From DAIODI01 sp046349255 (GTDB taxonomy: Bacteria > Pseudomonadota > Alphaproteobacteria > Rhizobiales > Aestuariivirgaceae): DNA of 64,000 nucleotides. Below are positions 43,515-52,627 of this stretch, one piece after another. The translations under genes and the position numbers were made by a program. The notes under the pieces are model-generated. The model was not told where the DNA came from. It did no database searches and was given only the letters and a program-made list of their open reading frames with translations. Position 1 is the first letter of the stretch. Every line of letters begins with the position of its first letter. Location of the stretch: positions 1-64,000 of the forward strand of contig JAXMCR010000004.1 of the NCBI GenBank assembly GCA_046349255.1, read 5' to 3'.

Positions 43515-44570
43515 ATGGAACATCGTCCCGCCTACCTGCGAAACGTCTGGTACGTCGCCGCCGACGCGACCGAGGTGACGCGCACGCTGAAGCGCATCCG
43601 GGTGCTGGGCGAAGAGATCGTGATCTACCGAAAAGAGTCGGGCGAACCGGCAGCACTCGAGGACGCCTGCCCGCACCGCAAGCTGCCCCTGTCGATGGGC
43701 CGGCTCCAGGGCGACGAGGTCGAGTGCGGCTATCATGGCCTGACGTTCGACTGTGCGGGCGCTTGCACGCGCGTGCCGGGGCAGGAGCGCATTCCGCCGT
43801 CGATCCGGGTAAGATCCTACCCGGTGCTCGACCGCTTCGGCCTGGTCTGGATCTGGATGGGGGACCCGGCGCTCGCCTCCGAGGACAAGCTCTTTCCCGT
43901 CGAGCACTACGGCGAGGCGGGGTGGACGGTGAGCCGCGGCGCGCCGATCGACATCGCGTGTAACTACCTCCTCATCACCGACAACCTGCTCGACCCGAGC
44001 CATGTCGCGTGGGTGCACCAGACGTCGTTTGCCGCGAAAGGCACGGAGGATACGCCGCTCGCCGTCGATGCGAAGGACGACGGCGTGGTGGTGTCGCGAT
44101 GGATGCTGAACCAGGAGGTCGCGCCGCTCTACAAGCCGCTCGTGCCGTTCACCGGCCGCTGCGACCGCCTGCAGCACTACGAGGTCCGGTTTCCGAGCCA
44201 TGCGATCATCATCGCCTACTTCACGCCGGCCGGAAAAGGCGGCCACGGCAAGCCGGTGCCGGAGGACGCGTTCTTCATGTTCTCCTACAACTTCATGACG
44301 CCGGTCGACGAGAAGAACACGCGCTACTACTACTTCCAGATCCGCAACGTGCATCCCGGCGACCTCAAGGTCTCCGAGCTCATGGCGAACGGCGTGCGCG
44401 CCGCGTTCCTTGAGGACAAGGCGGTGCTCGAAGCCTGCGAGATCGGGCTGTCGACGGCGACGTCGCGCACCGTCGACCTCGCGATCGATGCCGGCCCCTT
44501 GCGCTTCCGTCGCCTGCTCGACAAGCGGATCGAGCGGGAGCAGGGGGCGAAGGCTGCGGCAGCGGAGTAG
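43515..44570 (+). CDS. VanA-type Rieske oxygenase
   Basis: This 351-residue Rieske oxygenase belongs to the vanillate O-demethylase/dicamba monooxygenase group. Rieske ligands are Cys52, His54, Cys71 and His74 (CPHRKLPLS, CGYHGLTFD). The iron site is DNLLDPSHVAWVH with Asp160, His163 and His168. This group mostly O- or N-demethylates or hydroxylates aromatic acids, giving formaldehyde. GGAGG precedes the ATG. It is divergent from the other Rieske gene and GntR regulator and is probably under the same operator. The needed ferredoxin reductase (VanB type) is not in the window. Confidence 0.88.
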   Translation: MEHRPAYLRNVWYVAADATEVTRTLKRIRVLGEEIVIYRKESGEPAALEDACPHRKLPLSMGRLQGDEVECGYHGLTFDCAGACTRVPGQERIPPSIRVRSYPVLDRFGLVWIWMGDPALASEDKLFPVEHYGEAGWTVSRGAPIDIACNYLLITDNLLDPSHVAWVHQTSFAAKGTEDTPLAVDAKDDGVVVSRWMLNQEVAPLYKPLVPFTGRCDRLQHYEVRFPSHAIIIAYFTPAGKGGHGKPVPEDAFFMFSYNFMTPVDEKNTRYYYFQIRNVHPGDLKVSELMANGVRAAFLEDKAVLEACEIGLSTATSRTVDLAIDAGPLRFRRLLDKRIEREQGAKAAAAE

Positions 44571-44634
44571 CCCGCACGGCATCCATCCCCTTGTGAATTT
44601 CGCTGAACTGGCCTGCGCCGGCGCGCTTGCGCGC

Positions 44635-44898
44635 CGACGCCACGCCCGTACGATGCGGCACCACCCGGCGCCGTCAACGCGCTCATCCAGTGCGGCGGCA
44701 TGCCGGTTCAGCCGGGGCGATCTCATTGTCGGCGATGGCGACGGCATCGCCATCATCCGCCCTGACCAGCTGACGGGTCTCGTCGAACACTGCCGGAAGC
44801 GGCTTGCGCGGGAGGAAGAGGTGCTGGCGCAGGTCGCCGCCGGACGCTCCACCGTTGACGTGCTGGGGATGCCGCCGGCCGATGCGATCGGCCGTTGA
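44635..44898 (+). pseudogene. RraA-family (HMG aldolase-like) remnant with frameshifts
   Basis: Three short blocks of the RraA fold lie in three different frames. First RLRADATP near 44628-44650. Then PYDAAPPGAVNALIQCGG and MPVQPG (about 44650-44715). After one extra base comes DLIVGDGDGIAIIRPDQL to the stop at 44898. Intact RraA proteins read VNxPIQCGGxxVxPGDxIVGDxDG continuously, so at least two frameshifts separate the blocks. The N-terminal two-thirds are missing. RraA-type aldolases act late in aromatic-acid degradation, which fits the adjacent oxygenases. The gene is dead. Confidence 0.72.
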
Positions 44899-44901
44899 GC
44901 C

Positions 44902-45387
44902 TCAAGGCGGCGAGAACCCGCGCAGAAGGTCGGCGAGCTGTTGTTCGGTGACCATCGTCGCCGCCTCGTCCACCGGCATCCAGCGCATGCTGCGCTGCCC
45001 TTTCTCGGGCCACGTCTCGTGCTGCTCCGTCACGCCGAGGGCGAACACGGCGACGCGGCAGGGACGCATATTCCCGGTCTTCAGGCGCTTCTCGTATTCG
45101 TAGAAGCCGACTGCCGCCCTGGCGATCGTTCCGGTGACGCCTGCCTCCTCGAACGCCTCGCGCGCCGCTGCCTTGTGCGGAGGAAGCCCGCGGATCGGCC
45201 AGCCCTTCGGGATGATCCAGCGCCTTGTCTCGCGCGAGGTGATGAGCAGCACCTCTAGTGCGCTTGCCTCCCGCCGCCACGGCAGGGCTGCATATTGTCG
45301 CCAGATCAAAGGAGCTGCCCGATCCAGACGGAGGCCAGCGCGGCTGCGGTAGCGCTCCCCTCCCGCCTCCGGCTTACGCTCATCCAT
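44902..45387 (-). CDS. NUDIX hydrolase (Ap4A/diphosphoinositol-phosphatase-like)
   Basis: This 161-residue protein starts at ATG 45387 and overlaps the stop of the upstream symporter gene by a few bases. The NUDIX box follows the pattern G-x5-E-x7-REUxEEXGU only loosely at its first half: PKGWPIRGLPPHKAAAREAFEEAG. The KGWP(I/M)-G form is typical of the MTH1-unrelated group that includes diphosphoinositol and diadenosine polyphosphate hydrolases. The frame upstream to 45459 is not supported. Cotranscription with the Na/Pi symporter suggests a phosphate-metabolism link, inferred only from position. Confidence 0.85.
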   Translation of the reverse strand: MDERKPEAGGERYRSRAGLRLDRAAPLIWRQYAALPWRREASALEVLLITSRETRRWIIPKGWPIRGLPPHKAAAREAFEEAGVTGTIARAAVGFYEYEKRLKTGNMRPCRVAVFALGVTEQHETWPEKGQRSMRWMPVDEAATMVTEQQLADLLRGFSPP

Positions 45388-47080
45388 GTGGCATTCCGTC
45401 GGACGAGGCGACGATGCGCGGCGTCCGCAACCGGGATTCGCGCAGCAAGCCAGCTGCATCGACGATCGGATATCCCGCCGAGACGATGTGCGAATTGATG
45501 CGGTGCAGGTCGCGGATGAGGTCGACGTAGAGCGCCTTGCGCTTCAGCGACGCGGCGTTGCCTTTCACGCCCGGCCGAAACTGCGCGTTCAGCACCTCGT
45601 TCTCGAGCGCGCGGAACGCATCCTTCTGCGCGATCAGCCGCTTTGCCCCTTCGAGATCGCCGGAGGAGACGACGCCCGCTGCGAGGCGGATGTTGTCGTG
45701 CACGATGAGGCAGAGGTCGTCGAGGGAGGCCTGTTCCTCGGGCGAGAAGGCGATGCTCTGCTTCGCCTTCGCCTTGATGCGTTCGGAGAGGTTGAGGTGG
45801 ATCACGTCGCCCGCGTGTTCGAGGTTGCTCACGTAGAGCGTCATCTCGAGCGCCCGGCGCGACTCCTCCGGGGTCAGCTCGCCTTGCGACAGTTCCGCGA
45901 GGTACGACTGGAGCGCCGCCTGGTAGGCGTTCAGCCGGTCATCGAGCTGGCGCAGCTGCTTCAGCGTTTCGAGGCTGCCGGAGTGAAGCGCCGACAGCGC
46001 CGTCTTCAACATGGCGTCGAGAACCTCGCTCATCCGTACTGTCTCGAGCATCGCGTGCGACAGCGCGACGGACGGCGTCGCCAGCGACGGTGCCATGACG
46101 TAGCGCGGGCGGGCGAGCGTGTCGTCCTCCTGCTTCTGGTCCGGGATCATCTTCAGGACGAGCTGCTCGACGAGCCCCGTGAGCGGCAGGAAGAGGAGCC
46201 CGGTTCCCACGTTGAAGATGGTGTGGAAGGCAAGTACCGTCTCGACCGGTGGCAAAGGAGATCGCATCACGAACGGGACGAGCCAGTTCAGCGCCGCCAG
46301 GAGCGCAACCGAAGTCGTCGCGCGGCACAGGAGGTTCGCAAGCGGCAGACGCCGCGCCGCCGGCGAGAGGCCGAGCGTGCCGATGACTGCGGGCAGGCCG
46401 CCGCCGAAGTTGATGCCGAGGATGAAGGCAAGCGCCCCCGTGGTCTCGAGGCTGCCATTGGCGAGGAACGTCGCGATCAGCAGGATCGCGGCGAGAGTCG
46501 AGTGGAACATCCAGGCGAGGCCCGCCCCCACGATGAACGCCAGCAGCGGCTCGTGCCCCAGCGCGGACAGCAGGTCGTGGAAAAGCGAGGCAGAGCCGAG
46601 CGGGGCCGACGCCGCCTTGATCAGTTGCAGGGCGAGGAGCATCAGGCCGAGCCCGATCAGGATCCGGCCGACGTTGTGCGGCCGGAACTCCTGGGTCAGC
46701 GAGAAGATGAGGTAGCCGAAGAGGATCAGGATCGGCGAAGCCCACAGCGTCAACGCGGAGCCGGACGTGAACACGGCGGAGACGATCGCCGATCCGACGT
46801 CGGCGCCCAGCAGCACCGCGAGGCCGAGCGATGTCCCGATTGCGCCGGCGGACGCGATGCCGGCGAGGATCAGCGTCATGGCCGTGCCGCTGCCGAGGAT
46901 CGCGGTCGCGCCACAGCCACCGAGGAAGGCCGACCAGCGATTGCCGAGATGATGTTCGACGAACAGCTTCAGCCGGTCGCCCCACGCCCGCATCACGCCG
47001 GTGCGCACCATGCGGACGCCCCACAGCAGGAGTGCAACCCCGCCGAGCAGGTTTATGACGACAAGCGTGCCTGGATCCAA
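45380..47080 (-). CDS. Na/Pi cotransporter family protein with PhoU-like tail
   Basis: This protein of about 566 residues is from the NptA/YjbB family. The membrane half has the two inverted repeats with QSSS-equivalent polar turns: GGCGATAILGSGTAMTLIL and GLAWMFHSTLAAILLI, with LLGADVGSAIVSA and LGINFGGGLP. The C-terminal 200 residues form PhoU-like helical bundles (ALHSGSLETLKQLRQLDDRL, ALEMTLYVSNLEHAGDVIHLNLSERI). It imports or exports phosphate with sodium. The start is uncertain. A TTG at 47080 (LDPGTLVVINLLGG) fits family length but lacks a clear ribosome site. The frame stays open far upstream, over the divergent gene. Confidence 0.85.
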   Translation of the reverse strand: MDPGTLVVINLLGGVALLLWGVRMVRTGVMRAWGDRLKLFVEHHLGNRWSAFLGGCGATAILGSGTAMTLILAGIASAGAIGTSLGLAVLLGADVGSAIVSAVFTSGSALTLWASPILILFGYLIFSLTQEFRPHNVGRILIGLGLMLLALQLIKAASAPLGSASLFHDLLSALGHEPLLAFIVGAGLAWMFHSTLAAILLIATFLANGSLETTGALAFILGINFGGGLPAVIGTLGLSPAARRLPLANLLCRATTSVALLAALNWLVPFVMRSPLPPVETVLAFHTIFNVGTGLLFLPLTGLVEQLVLKMIPDQKQEDDTLARPRYVMAPSLATPSVALSHAMLETVRMSEVLDAMLKTALSALHSGSLETLKQLRQLDDRLNAYQAALQSYLAELSQGELTPEESRRALEMTLYVSNLEHAGDVIHLNLSERIKAKAKQSIAFSPEEQASLDDLCLIVHDNIRLAAGVVSSGDLEGAKRLIAQKDAFRALENEVLNAQFRPGVKGNAASLKRKALYVDLIRDLHRINSHIVSAGYPIVDAAGLLRESRLRTPRIVASSDGMPHG

Positions 47081-47294
47081 TGGTGCGATCGTTCGAGTGA
47101 GGGGGGTGACCCTGGCGATCTGTATACGCCTGTTCCGTCGGGATAAGCAGCGCAGCTGGCGAAAGGTTGCGCCACGCAGCATGCAGATGTCGGATAGCCC
47201 TGCGCCCGGATCTCTTGCATGGCCGGAGGGGATCGTGAGATTCCTTGAGGAAAGCGGCCGAATGCCGTCGAACGAGGATGTGGCAGCAAACCGC

Positions 47295-48083
47295 ATGAGC
47301 GATTTCGTCGAGGTCGAGGATCTGGGTCCCGTTCGCTTCATCCACCTGAACCGGCCGGACGTGCGCAATGCGATCAACGTGCGCATGCTGCTCGCCCTGC
47401 GGCGAGCGGTGCGCGCGGCGGAGGATGAACCGACAGTCCGCGCGGTCGTCTTCGCAGGCCGCGGCCCGGCCTTCTCGGCCGGCGCGGACGTGAAGGAGTG
47501 GGCCGAGATGCAGGCCGGGCGCAACCCGCATCCCGACCACGACTGGGTGGGCGAGGCGGTACAGCTCGTGCAGGAGGTGATGCGGCTGCCGAAGCCCACG
47601 ATCGCGATGATCGACGGGGCGGCGGTCGGCGCGGGTCTCGACATGGCGCTCGCCTGCGATTTCCGCATCGTCTCGACGCGCGCGAAGTTCATCTGCGCCT
47701 ACACCTGGGTCGGCTATCCGCCCGATTGCGGCGGCTCCTGGCTGTTGCCCCGTTTGATCGGCGTCGAGGCGGCGAAGCTCTTCGTCTACACCGGCGATAC
47801 GTGGGATGCGGTGAAGGCGAAGGACGCCGGCATGGTGAGCGAGGTCGTCGCGCCTGAGGACCTCGCTTCGCGCGTGACGGCGATGGCCCAGAAGCTCGCA
47901 TCCGGTCCGACGGTGGCGATCGGCCTCGCGAAACAGCTGATCGACGCCGCGCATCGGCGCAGCTTCCCCGAGCAGCTCGCCGAGGAGCAGCGCGCCGGAA
48001 AGATCTGTGCACGAACCGACGATCATGCCGAGGGATTGGCCGCCGCCAACGAGAAGCGTATGCCTGTCTTCAAGGGACGCTGA
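47295..48083 (+). CDS. Enoyl-CoA hydratase/isomerase family protein
   Basis: This crotonase-fold protein of about 262 residues shows the oxyanion-hole segments AFSAGADVKEW and DGAAVGAGLDMALACDF. It has the family's usual Asp/Glu near the second hole but not an evident pair of catalytic Glu residues, so it could be a hydratase, isomerase or hydrolase. Start ATG 47295 or 47262 (MPSNEDVAANR), with only weak ribosome sites for both. First gene of a four-gene acyl-CoA operon (gaps 18, 11 and 7 bp). Confidence 0.85.
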   Translation: MSDFVEVEDLGPVRFIHLNRPDVRNAINVRMLLALRRAVRAAEDEPTVRAVVFAGRGPAFSAGADVKEWAEMQAGRNPHPDHDWVGEAVQLVQEVMRLPKPTIAMIDGAAVGAGLDMALACDFRIVSTRAKFICAYTWVGYPPDCGGSWLLPRLIGVEAAKLFVYTGDTWDAVKAKDAGMVSEVVAPEDLASRVTAMAQKLASGPTVAIGLAKQLIDAAHRRSFPEQLAEEQRAGKICARTDDHAEGLAAANEKRMPVFKGR

Positions 48084-48101
48084 GGAGAGGAACCGCCGGT
48101 C

Positions 48102-49259
48102 GTGGACTTCAGCCTGACCTTCGAGCAGGAGGCGCTCGTCGCCTCGCTGTCGGCCTTCGTCGAGAAGGAACTCTACCCGCACGAAGAGATCGTGGAGGAA
48201 CTGCGCGCGGTGCCGGCCGAGATCGCGCAGGACGTGCGGCGGAAGGCGCGCGAGGCGGGCTTCACCGCGATGAACATGCCGGCCGAGATCGGCGGCGGCG
48301 GCCTCGACTATCGAACGATGGCGCTGGCGGAGCGCGAGCTCGGCAAGCCCTCGACCGCGCTCTCGCTGCTGGTGAAGCGGCCGACGAAGATCCTGCTCGG
48401 CTGCAAGGGCGACCAGGTGGAGCGCTACCTCCTGCCCGCCGTTCGGGGCGAGAAGCTCGACTGCTTCGCGCTCACCGAGCCGGGTGGCGGGTCGGATGCG
48501 CGCGCGATCGTCACGAGCGCGAGGCGCGATGGCGGCGACTGGGTGCTGAACGGCGTGAAGCAGTTCATCTCGCACGCCGACGTCGCCGACTTCATCATCC
48601 TGATCGCCGTCACCGGCGTCGACGAGACGGCGCGCGGGCCGCAGAAGCGGTTCACCGCCTTCCTCATCGACCGCGATACGCCGGGACTCGAGATCAAGCC
48701 GATGAAGTCGATTTCGACGCGCGGCTACAATCCGAACATGATCTACCTCAACGACGTACGCCTGCCCGATCGCCAGATCCTCGGCGAGGAAGGCAAGGGC
48801 TTCGACTTCGCCAACGACTGGCTCTACGCGGGCCGCGTGATGCTGGCCGCGATGGCGGTCGGGCGCGCCGAGCGCGTGTTCGCGATGGCGTGCGAGTGGG
48901 CGGCGACCCGCAAGGCGTTCGGCCGCACGATCGGCGAGTTCCAGGGGACCGGGTTCAAGGTCGCGGACATGGCGGCCGACATCAAGATGACCTGGCTCCT
49001 CGTGCTCGAGGCTGCGTGGAAGATGGATACCGGGAGCCTGACGCGCCACGAGGTCTCGATCGTGAACCTCCAGGGGTCCGAGATGATCGGCCGCGTGACC
49101 GACCACGCGGTGCAGATCTTCGGCGGCCTCGGCGTGATGGAGGACGTGCCGATCCAGCGCTTCTGGCGCGACGCGCGCGTCGAGCGCATCTGGGAGGGGA
49201 CCTCCGAAATCCATCGCGACATCATCGCCCGCGACATCCTGAAGACCTACCGCCGCTGA
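48102..49259 (+). CDS. Acyl-CoA dehydrogenase
   Basis: This 385-residue FAD flavoenzyme of the acyl-CoA dehydrogenase family starts at GTG 48102 after AGGAGAGG. Motifs are FALTEPGGGSDA (FAD and substrate loop) and RIWEGTSEIHRDI with catalytic Glu365. It introduces the 2,3 double bond and passes electrons to ETF. ETF genes are not in the window. Second gene of the operon. With the dienoyl-CoA reductase behind it, the substrate is probably an unsaturated, cyclic or branched acyl-CoA. Confidence 0.92.
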   Translation: MDFSLTFEQEALVASLSAFVEKELYPHEEIVEELRAVPAEIAQDVRRKAREAGFTAMNMPAEIGGGGLDYRTMALAERELGKPSTALSLLVKRPTKILLGCKGDQVERYLLPAVRGEKLDCFALTEPGGGSDARAIVTSARRDGGDWVLNGVKQFISHADVADFIILIAVTGVDETARGPQKRFTAFLIDRDTPGLEIKPMKSISTRGYNPNMIYLNDVRLPDRQILGEEGKGFDFANDWLYAGRVMLAAMAVGRAERVFAMACEWAATRKAFGRTIGEFQGTGFKVADMAADIKMTWLLVLEAAWKMDTGSLTRHEVSIVNLQGSEMIGRVTDHAVQIFGGLGVMEDVPIQRFWRDARVERIWEGTSEIHRDIIARDILKTYRR

Positions 49260-49270
49260 CGGGGAAAGCC

Positions 49271-50113
49271 ATGTTTCAGAACGACCTGCTCAAGGGCCGC
49301 CGCATCCTGATCACCGGCGGCGGAACCGGCATCGGACTCTCCCTCGGCCGGCGGTTCCTGGCGCTCGGCGCCTCGCTCGTGATCTGCGGCCGGCGTGAGC
49401 AGGTGCTGCAGGCTGCGGCAGCCGAACTCGAAGGCGCGACCGGTGGACGGGTCGCCTGGAAGACCTGCGACGTGCGCCAGGCGGAGCAGGTCGAGGCGCT
49501 GCTCGACTGGGCCTTCGCCGATGGTCCGCTCGACGCGCTCGTCAACAACGCGGCCGGCAACTTCATCTCGCGCTCGGAAGACCTGTCGCCGCGCGCCGTC
49601 GACGCCGTGCTCGGCATCGTGCTGCACGGCAGCGCCTACATGACGCTCGGCTGCGGCCGGCGATGGCTCGCAGGCAATCACCGTGCGACCGTGCTCTCGA
49701 TCATCACGACGTACGCCTGGACGGGCTCCGGCTATGTCGTGCCGTCCGCCATGGCGAAGGCGGGCGTGCTGGCGATGACGCGGTCGCTCGCCGCCGAATG
49801 GGGCGGGCGGGGCGTTCGGCTCAATGCGATCGCGCCGGGCCCCTTTCCGACAGCCGGAGCGTGGGAACGCCTCGTGCCGAAGCCCGAGCTCGCGGCGGCG
49901 CTCGAGAAGCGCAATCCGCTCGGGCGCGTCGGGGAGCATCGCGAGCTCGCCGACCTCGCGGCGTTTCTTCTGTCGGATGGCAGCGGCTACATCAACGGCG
50001 ACTGCATCACGATCGACGGCGGCGAGTGGCTGAAGGGCGCGGGCCAGTTCAACTTCGTCGGCGACATGATGAGCGACGCCGACTGGCAGGCGCTGAAGCC
50101 GAAGAAGGGTTGA
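49271..50113 (+). CDS. 2,4-dienoyl-CoA reductase of the SDR (DECR1) type
   Basis: This 280-residue SDR has GGGTGIGLSLG at the N-terminus, NNAAGNF and the segment TYAWTGSGYVVPSAMAKAG. That last segment matches the eukaryotic mitochondrial/peroxisomal 2,4-dienoyl-CoA reductase active site (TGSGFVVPSAxAKAG) rather than the standard YxxxK box. The downstream RLNAIAPGPFPTAGA and FLLSDGSGYINGDCITIDGG fit too. It would reduce 2,4-dienoyl-CoA to trans-3-enoyl-CoA with NADPH. ATG 49271 follows GGGGAAAG. Third gene of the operon. Confidence 0.85.
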   Translation: MFQNDLLKGRRILITGGGTGIGLSLGRRFLALGASLVICGRREQVLQAAAAELEGATGGRVAWKTCDVRQAEQVEALLDWAFADGPLDALVNNAAGNFISRSEDLSPRAVDAVLGIVLHGSAYMTLGCGRRWLAGNHRATVLSIITTYAWTGSGYVVPSAMAKAGVLAMTRSLAAEWGGRGVRLNAIAPGPFPTAGAWERLVPKPELAAALEKRNPLGRVGEHRELADLAAFLLSDGSGYINGDCITIDGGEWLKGAGQFNFVGDMMSDADWQALKPKKG

Positions 50114-50120
50114 GCGCCGC

Positions 50121-52211
50121 ATGCTGACGGACGCGCGCCGCGCCAATCTCGCGCGGCTGCTGAAACCCCGCCACATCGTGTTCATGGGCGGCGAGCGCGC
50201 CGCTTGGGCCGTGCGCATCTGCCGCGCGGTCGGCTTTACCGGCGAGCTCTTTGCGGTGCATCCGACGCGGACGGAGTTCGCAGGCATTCCGTGTGCGAAG
50301 CATCTCGCTGACCTCCCGGTCGCGCCGGACGCGGCGTTCCTCGCCGTTCCCGCCGCGGCGACGACCGACGTGGTGCGGACCCTGGCCGAGATCGGCGCCG
50401 GCGGTGCGGTGTGCTACGCGGCGGGCTTTGCCGAGATGGGGGAGGCGGGCGCGGCAAGGCAGTCGGCGCTGGTCGCGGCGGCGGGCGATCTTGCGCTCGT
50501 GGGGCCGAACTGCTTCGGCATCGTCAACTACGTGAACGGCGGCAGCCTCTGGAGCGTGCCGTACCTGCCGGACGCCGGTCCGCGGGGCGCGGCCGTGATC
50601 GGGCAGAGCGGCAACGTCTGCATCAACCTCACCATGAACCAGCGCAGTGTGCCGTTCAGCTACGTGATCAGCGCCGGCAATCAGGCGGTGCTCGGCTTCG
50701 AAGACTACATCGAGGTTCTCGCCGACGACCCGAACGTAACCGCGATCGGCCTGTTCCTCGAGGGCCTGCGGGACGTGCCAGCATTCGCCGCCGCCTGCCA
50801 CCGGGCGATGGCGCAAGGAAAGCCCGTCGTGGCATTCAGGGTCGGGGTGTCGGAGCTCGGTGCGCAGCTGGCGGCGAGCCATACGAGCTCGCTCGCCGGG
50901 CAGAATGATCTGTACACGGCTCTGTTCCGGCAGCTCGGCGTGCTTGAGGCGGCCTCCGTCCCGCAGTTCCTGGAGATGCTGAAGCTTGCTTCGCTTGGCA
51001 GGCGACCGGCAGGACGGCGACTAGCGGTGTTCTCGAGCTCCGGCGGCGACAACGGGATGGCAGCGGACTTCGCTTCGCTTGCGGGACTCGCCCTGCCGCC
51101 GCCAACGCCGGAGCAGGCGCACGCCATCCGCGCGTACCTTCCCGACTACGGCCACGTGTCGAACCCGCTGGACTTCACCGCGGGCTACTGGGGCGCCGAG
51201 CAGATCCTCACGCCGATGTTCGGCGCGTTGCTGCGCGAAGGCTACGACCAGGCGATGCTCGTGGTTGACCACCCGCGCCCGGAAGTCGGCGTCGATATCG
51301 GCAAGCCTGTCGCGGCGATGGTGCGCGCCATGGGCGCGGCGTGCCGGGCGGCAGGCGTGCCTGGCGTCGTCGCGTCCGTGAACCCCGAGTCGATGCCCGA
51401 ATCCATGCGCCGTCAGGTCATCGACGAGGGGCTGGTTCCGCTGCAGGGGTTGCACGACGCCGGTCCCGTGCTGGGCGCGTGGACGACGTTCTGTCTGCGG
51501 TCGCAAACCGAAGAGTGGACGCCGATCTCGACGCACCCGCCCGAAGGCGCTGCGAGCCCGGTAAACGAAGCCGAGGCGAAGGGCCAGCTCTCTGCATACG
51601 GTGTTCGCGTGCCGACGGGGTGCATCGTTTCCCTGGAGGACATCCGGGCGGGCGCTTTTTCGATCGATCGCCCAATGGTGCTGAAAGCGCTCCACGCCGA
51701 ACTCCTGCACAAGACCGACGTCGGCGGGGTATCGCTTGGGCTTGCGTCCACCGCTGACGTGCAGGCCGCTGCGGAGCGCATGGTCGAATCCGTGGGGCGC
51801 GGCAGGCCGGACCTTCACCTCGACCGCTTCCTGCTCGAGGAGATGGTGACCGGCGCCGTCGCCGAACTGCTGGTCGGCGTGAAGCGCGACCCGATGTTCG
51901 GCCTCGTGCTGGTCGTGGGCATGGGGGGCGTCGCGGTCGAACTCTTGCGCGACGTCGCGCGCCTGATCCTCCCGGCTGGTCGTGATGAAATCGAACGCGC
52001 GCTGACGTCGCTTCGGACCTTCCCGCTGCTCGACGGCTATCGGGGCAGGCCCAGGGCCGACCTCGGTGCAGCGGTCGCGGCCATAGAGGCCGTGGCGCGG
52101 TTTGCGATCGCGCGGCGCCACCATTTGATCGAGCTCGACGTCAACCCGCTCCTGGTGCTCCCGGCGGGCGGCGGCGCCGTTGCCGCGGACGCCGTGCTGA
52201 TCCTGCGTTGA
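50121..52211 (+). CDS. NDP-forming acyl-CoA synthetase (acetate-CoA ligase family)
   Basis: This 696-residue fused alpha/beta ADP-forming acyl-CoA synthetase has a CoA-binding Rossmann region with GPNCFGIVNY, a ligase domain with IGQSGNVC and the phospho-His segment ASHTSSLAGQ, and a C-terminal ATP-grasp domain (PMVLKALHAELLHKTDVGGV, ELDVNPLLVLP). It activates a carboxylic acid to its CoA thioester, or works in reverse making ATP. As last gene of the operon it would load the acid that the preceding three enzymes degrade. The substrate is unknown. Confidence 0.88.
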   Translation: MLTDARRANLARLLKPRHIVFMGGERAAWAVRICRAVGFTGELFAVHPTRTEFAGIPCAKHLADLPVAPDAAFLAVPAAATTDVVRTLAEIGAGGAVCYAAGFAEMGEAGAARQSALVAAAGDLALVGPNCFGIVNYVNGGSLWSVPYLPDAGPRGAAVIGQSGNVCINLTMNQRSVPFSYVISAGNQAVLGFEDYIEVLADDPNVTAIGLFLEGLRDVPAFAAACHRAMAQGKPVVAFRVGVSELGAQLAASHTSSLAGQNDLYTALFRQLGVLEAASVPQFLEMLKLASLGRRPAGRRLAVFSSSGGDNGMAADFASLAGLALPPPTPEQAHAIRAYLPDYGHVSNPLDFTAGYWGAEQILTPMFGALLREGYDQAMLVVDHPRPEVGVDIGKPVAAMVRAMGAACRAAGVPGVVASVNPESMPESMRRQVIDEGLVPLQGLHDAGPVLGAWTTFCLRSQTEEWTPISTHPPEGAASPVNEAEAKGQLSAYGVRVPTGCIVSLEDIRAGAFSIDRPMVLKALHAELLHKTDVGGVSLGLASTADVQAAAERMVESVGRGRPDLHLDRFLLEEMVTGAVAELLVGVKRDPMFGLVLVVGMGGVAVELLRDVARLILPAGRDEIERALTSLRTFPLLDGYRGRPRADLGAAVAAIEAVARFAIARRHHLIELDVNPLLVLPAGGGAVAADAVLILR

Positions 52212-52318
52212 GCAATGAAATTGCTACTCCAACTTAACCAAGCCGTAAACTGATTCTTGACGGGTGCGTGCGACAGTCCGCCCCAAACTGGACCGGGGGG
52301 TCACGGGATGACCGAAGC

Positions 52319-52621
52319 ATGTCCGCATCTCCCGAAGCCGCCGAACGCCGCGCCGCGCGCCGGCAGCGCGTCCTGAAGCGGGGCAAGATCGTCGCCGCCG
52401 CCTCGCTTGATTCCTCGATCGACGTCACCATCCGCGACATGAGCGAAACCGGCGCCAAGCTCAAGCTCCAGGCGCCCATGATCCTGCCCACGTTCTTCGA
52501 CGTGGTCATCGTCACGGACAACCTGCTCTATCCTTCGAGACTGGCCTGGCAGCGCTCCGAACTGGTTGGCGTCTCGTTCACGGGGCCGCCGAAACCCGTG
52601 CATCTACGCCGCTACCTCTAA
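52319..52621 (+). CDS. PilZ-domain protein
   Basis: This 100-residue single-domain PilZ protein may bind cyclic di-GMP. It shows the arginine-rich N-terminal motif (ERRAARRQRVLKRG, the RxxxR equivalent) and DVTIRDMSETGAKLKL, the (D/N)xSxxG motif. Start ATG 52319. The 97-bp gap from the CoA ligase makes it a separate unit. Many single PilZ proteins of this size occur in Hyphomicrobiales with no assigned partner. Convergent with a small membrane protein, 6 bp apart. Confidence 0.85.
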   Translation: MSASPEAAERRAARRQRVLKRGKIVAAASLDSSIDVTIRDMSETGAKLKLQAPMILPTFFDVVIVTDNLLYPSRLAWQRSELVGVSFTGPPKPVHLRRYL

Positions 52622-52627
52622 GGACCG

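Noticed and set aside
45939..49214. 1091-codon minus-strand ORF
   Set aside because: It is antisense to the enoyl-CoA hydratase and acyl-CoA dehydrogenase genes and overlaps the symporter in another frame. Its composition (Arg, Asp, His) is that of a high-GC shadow.
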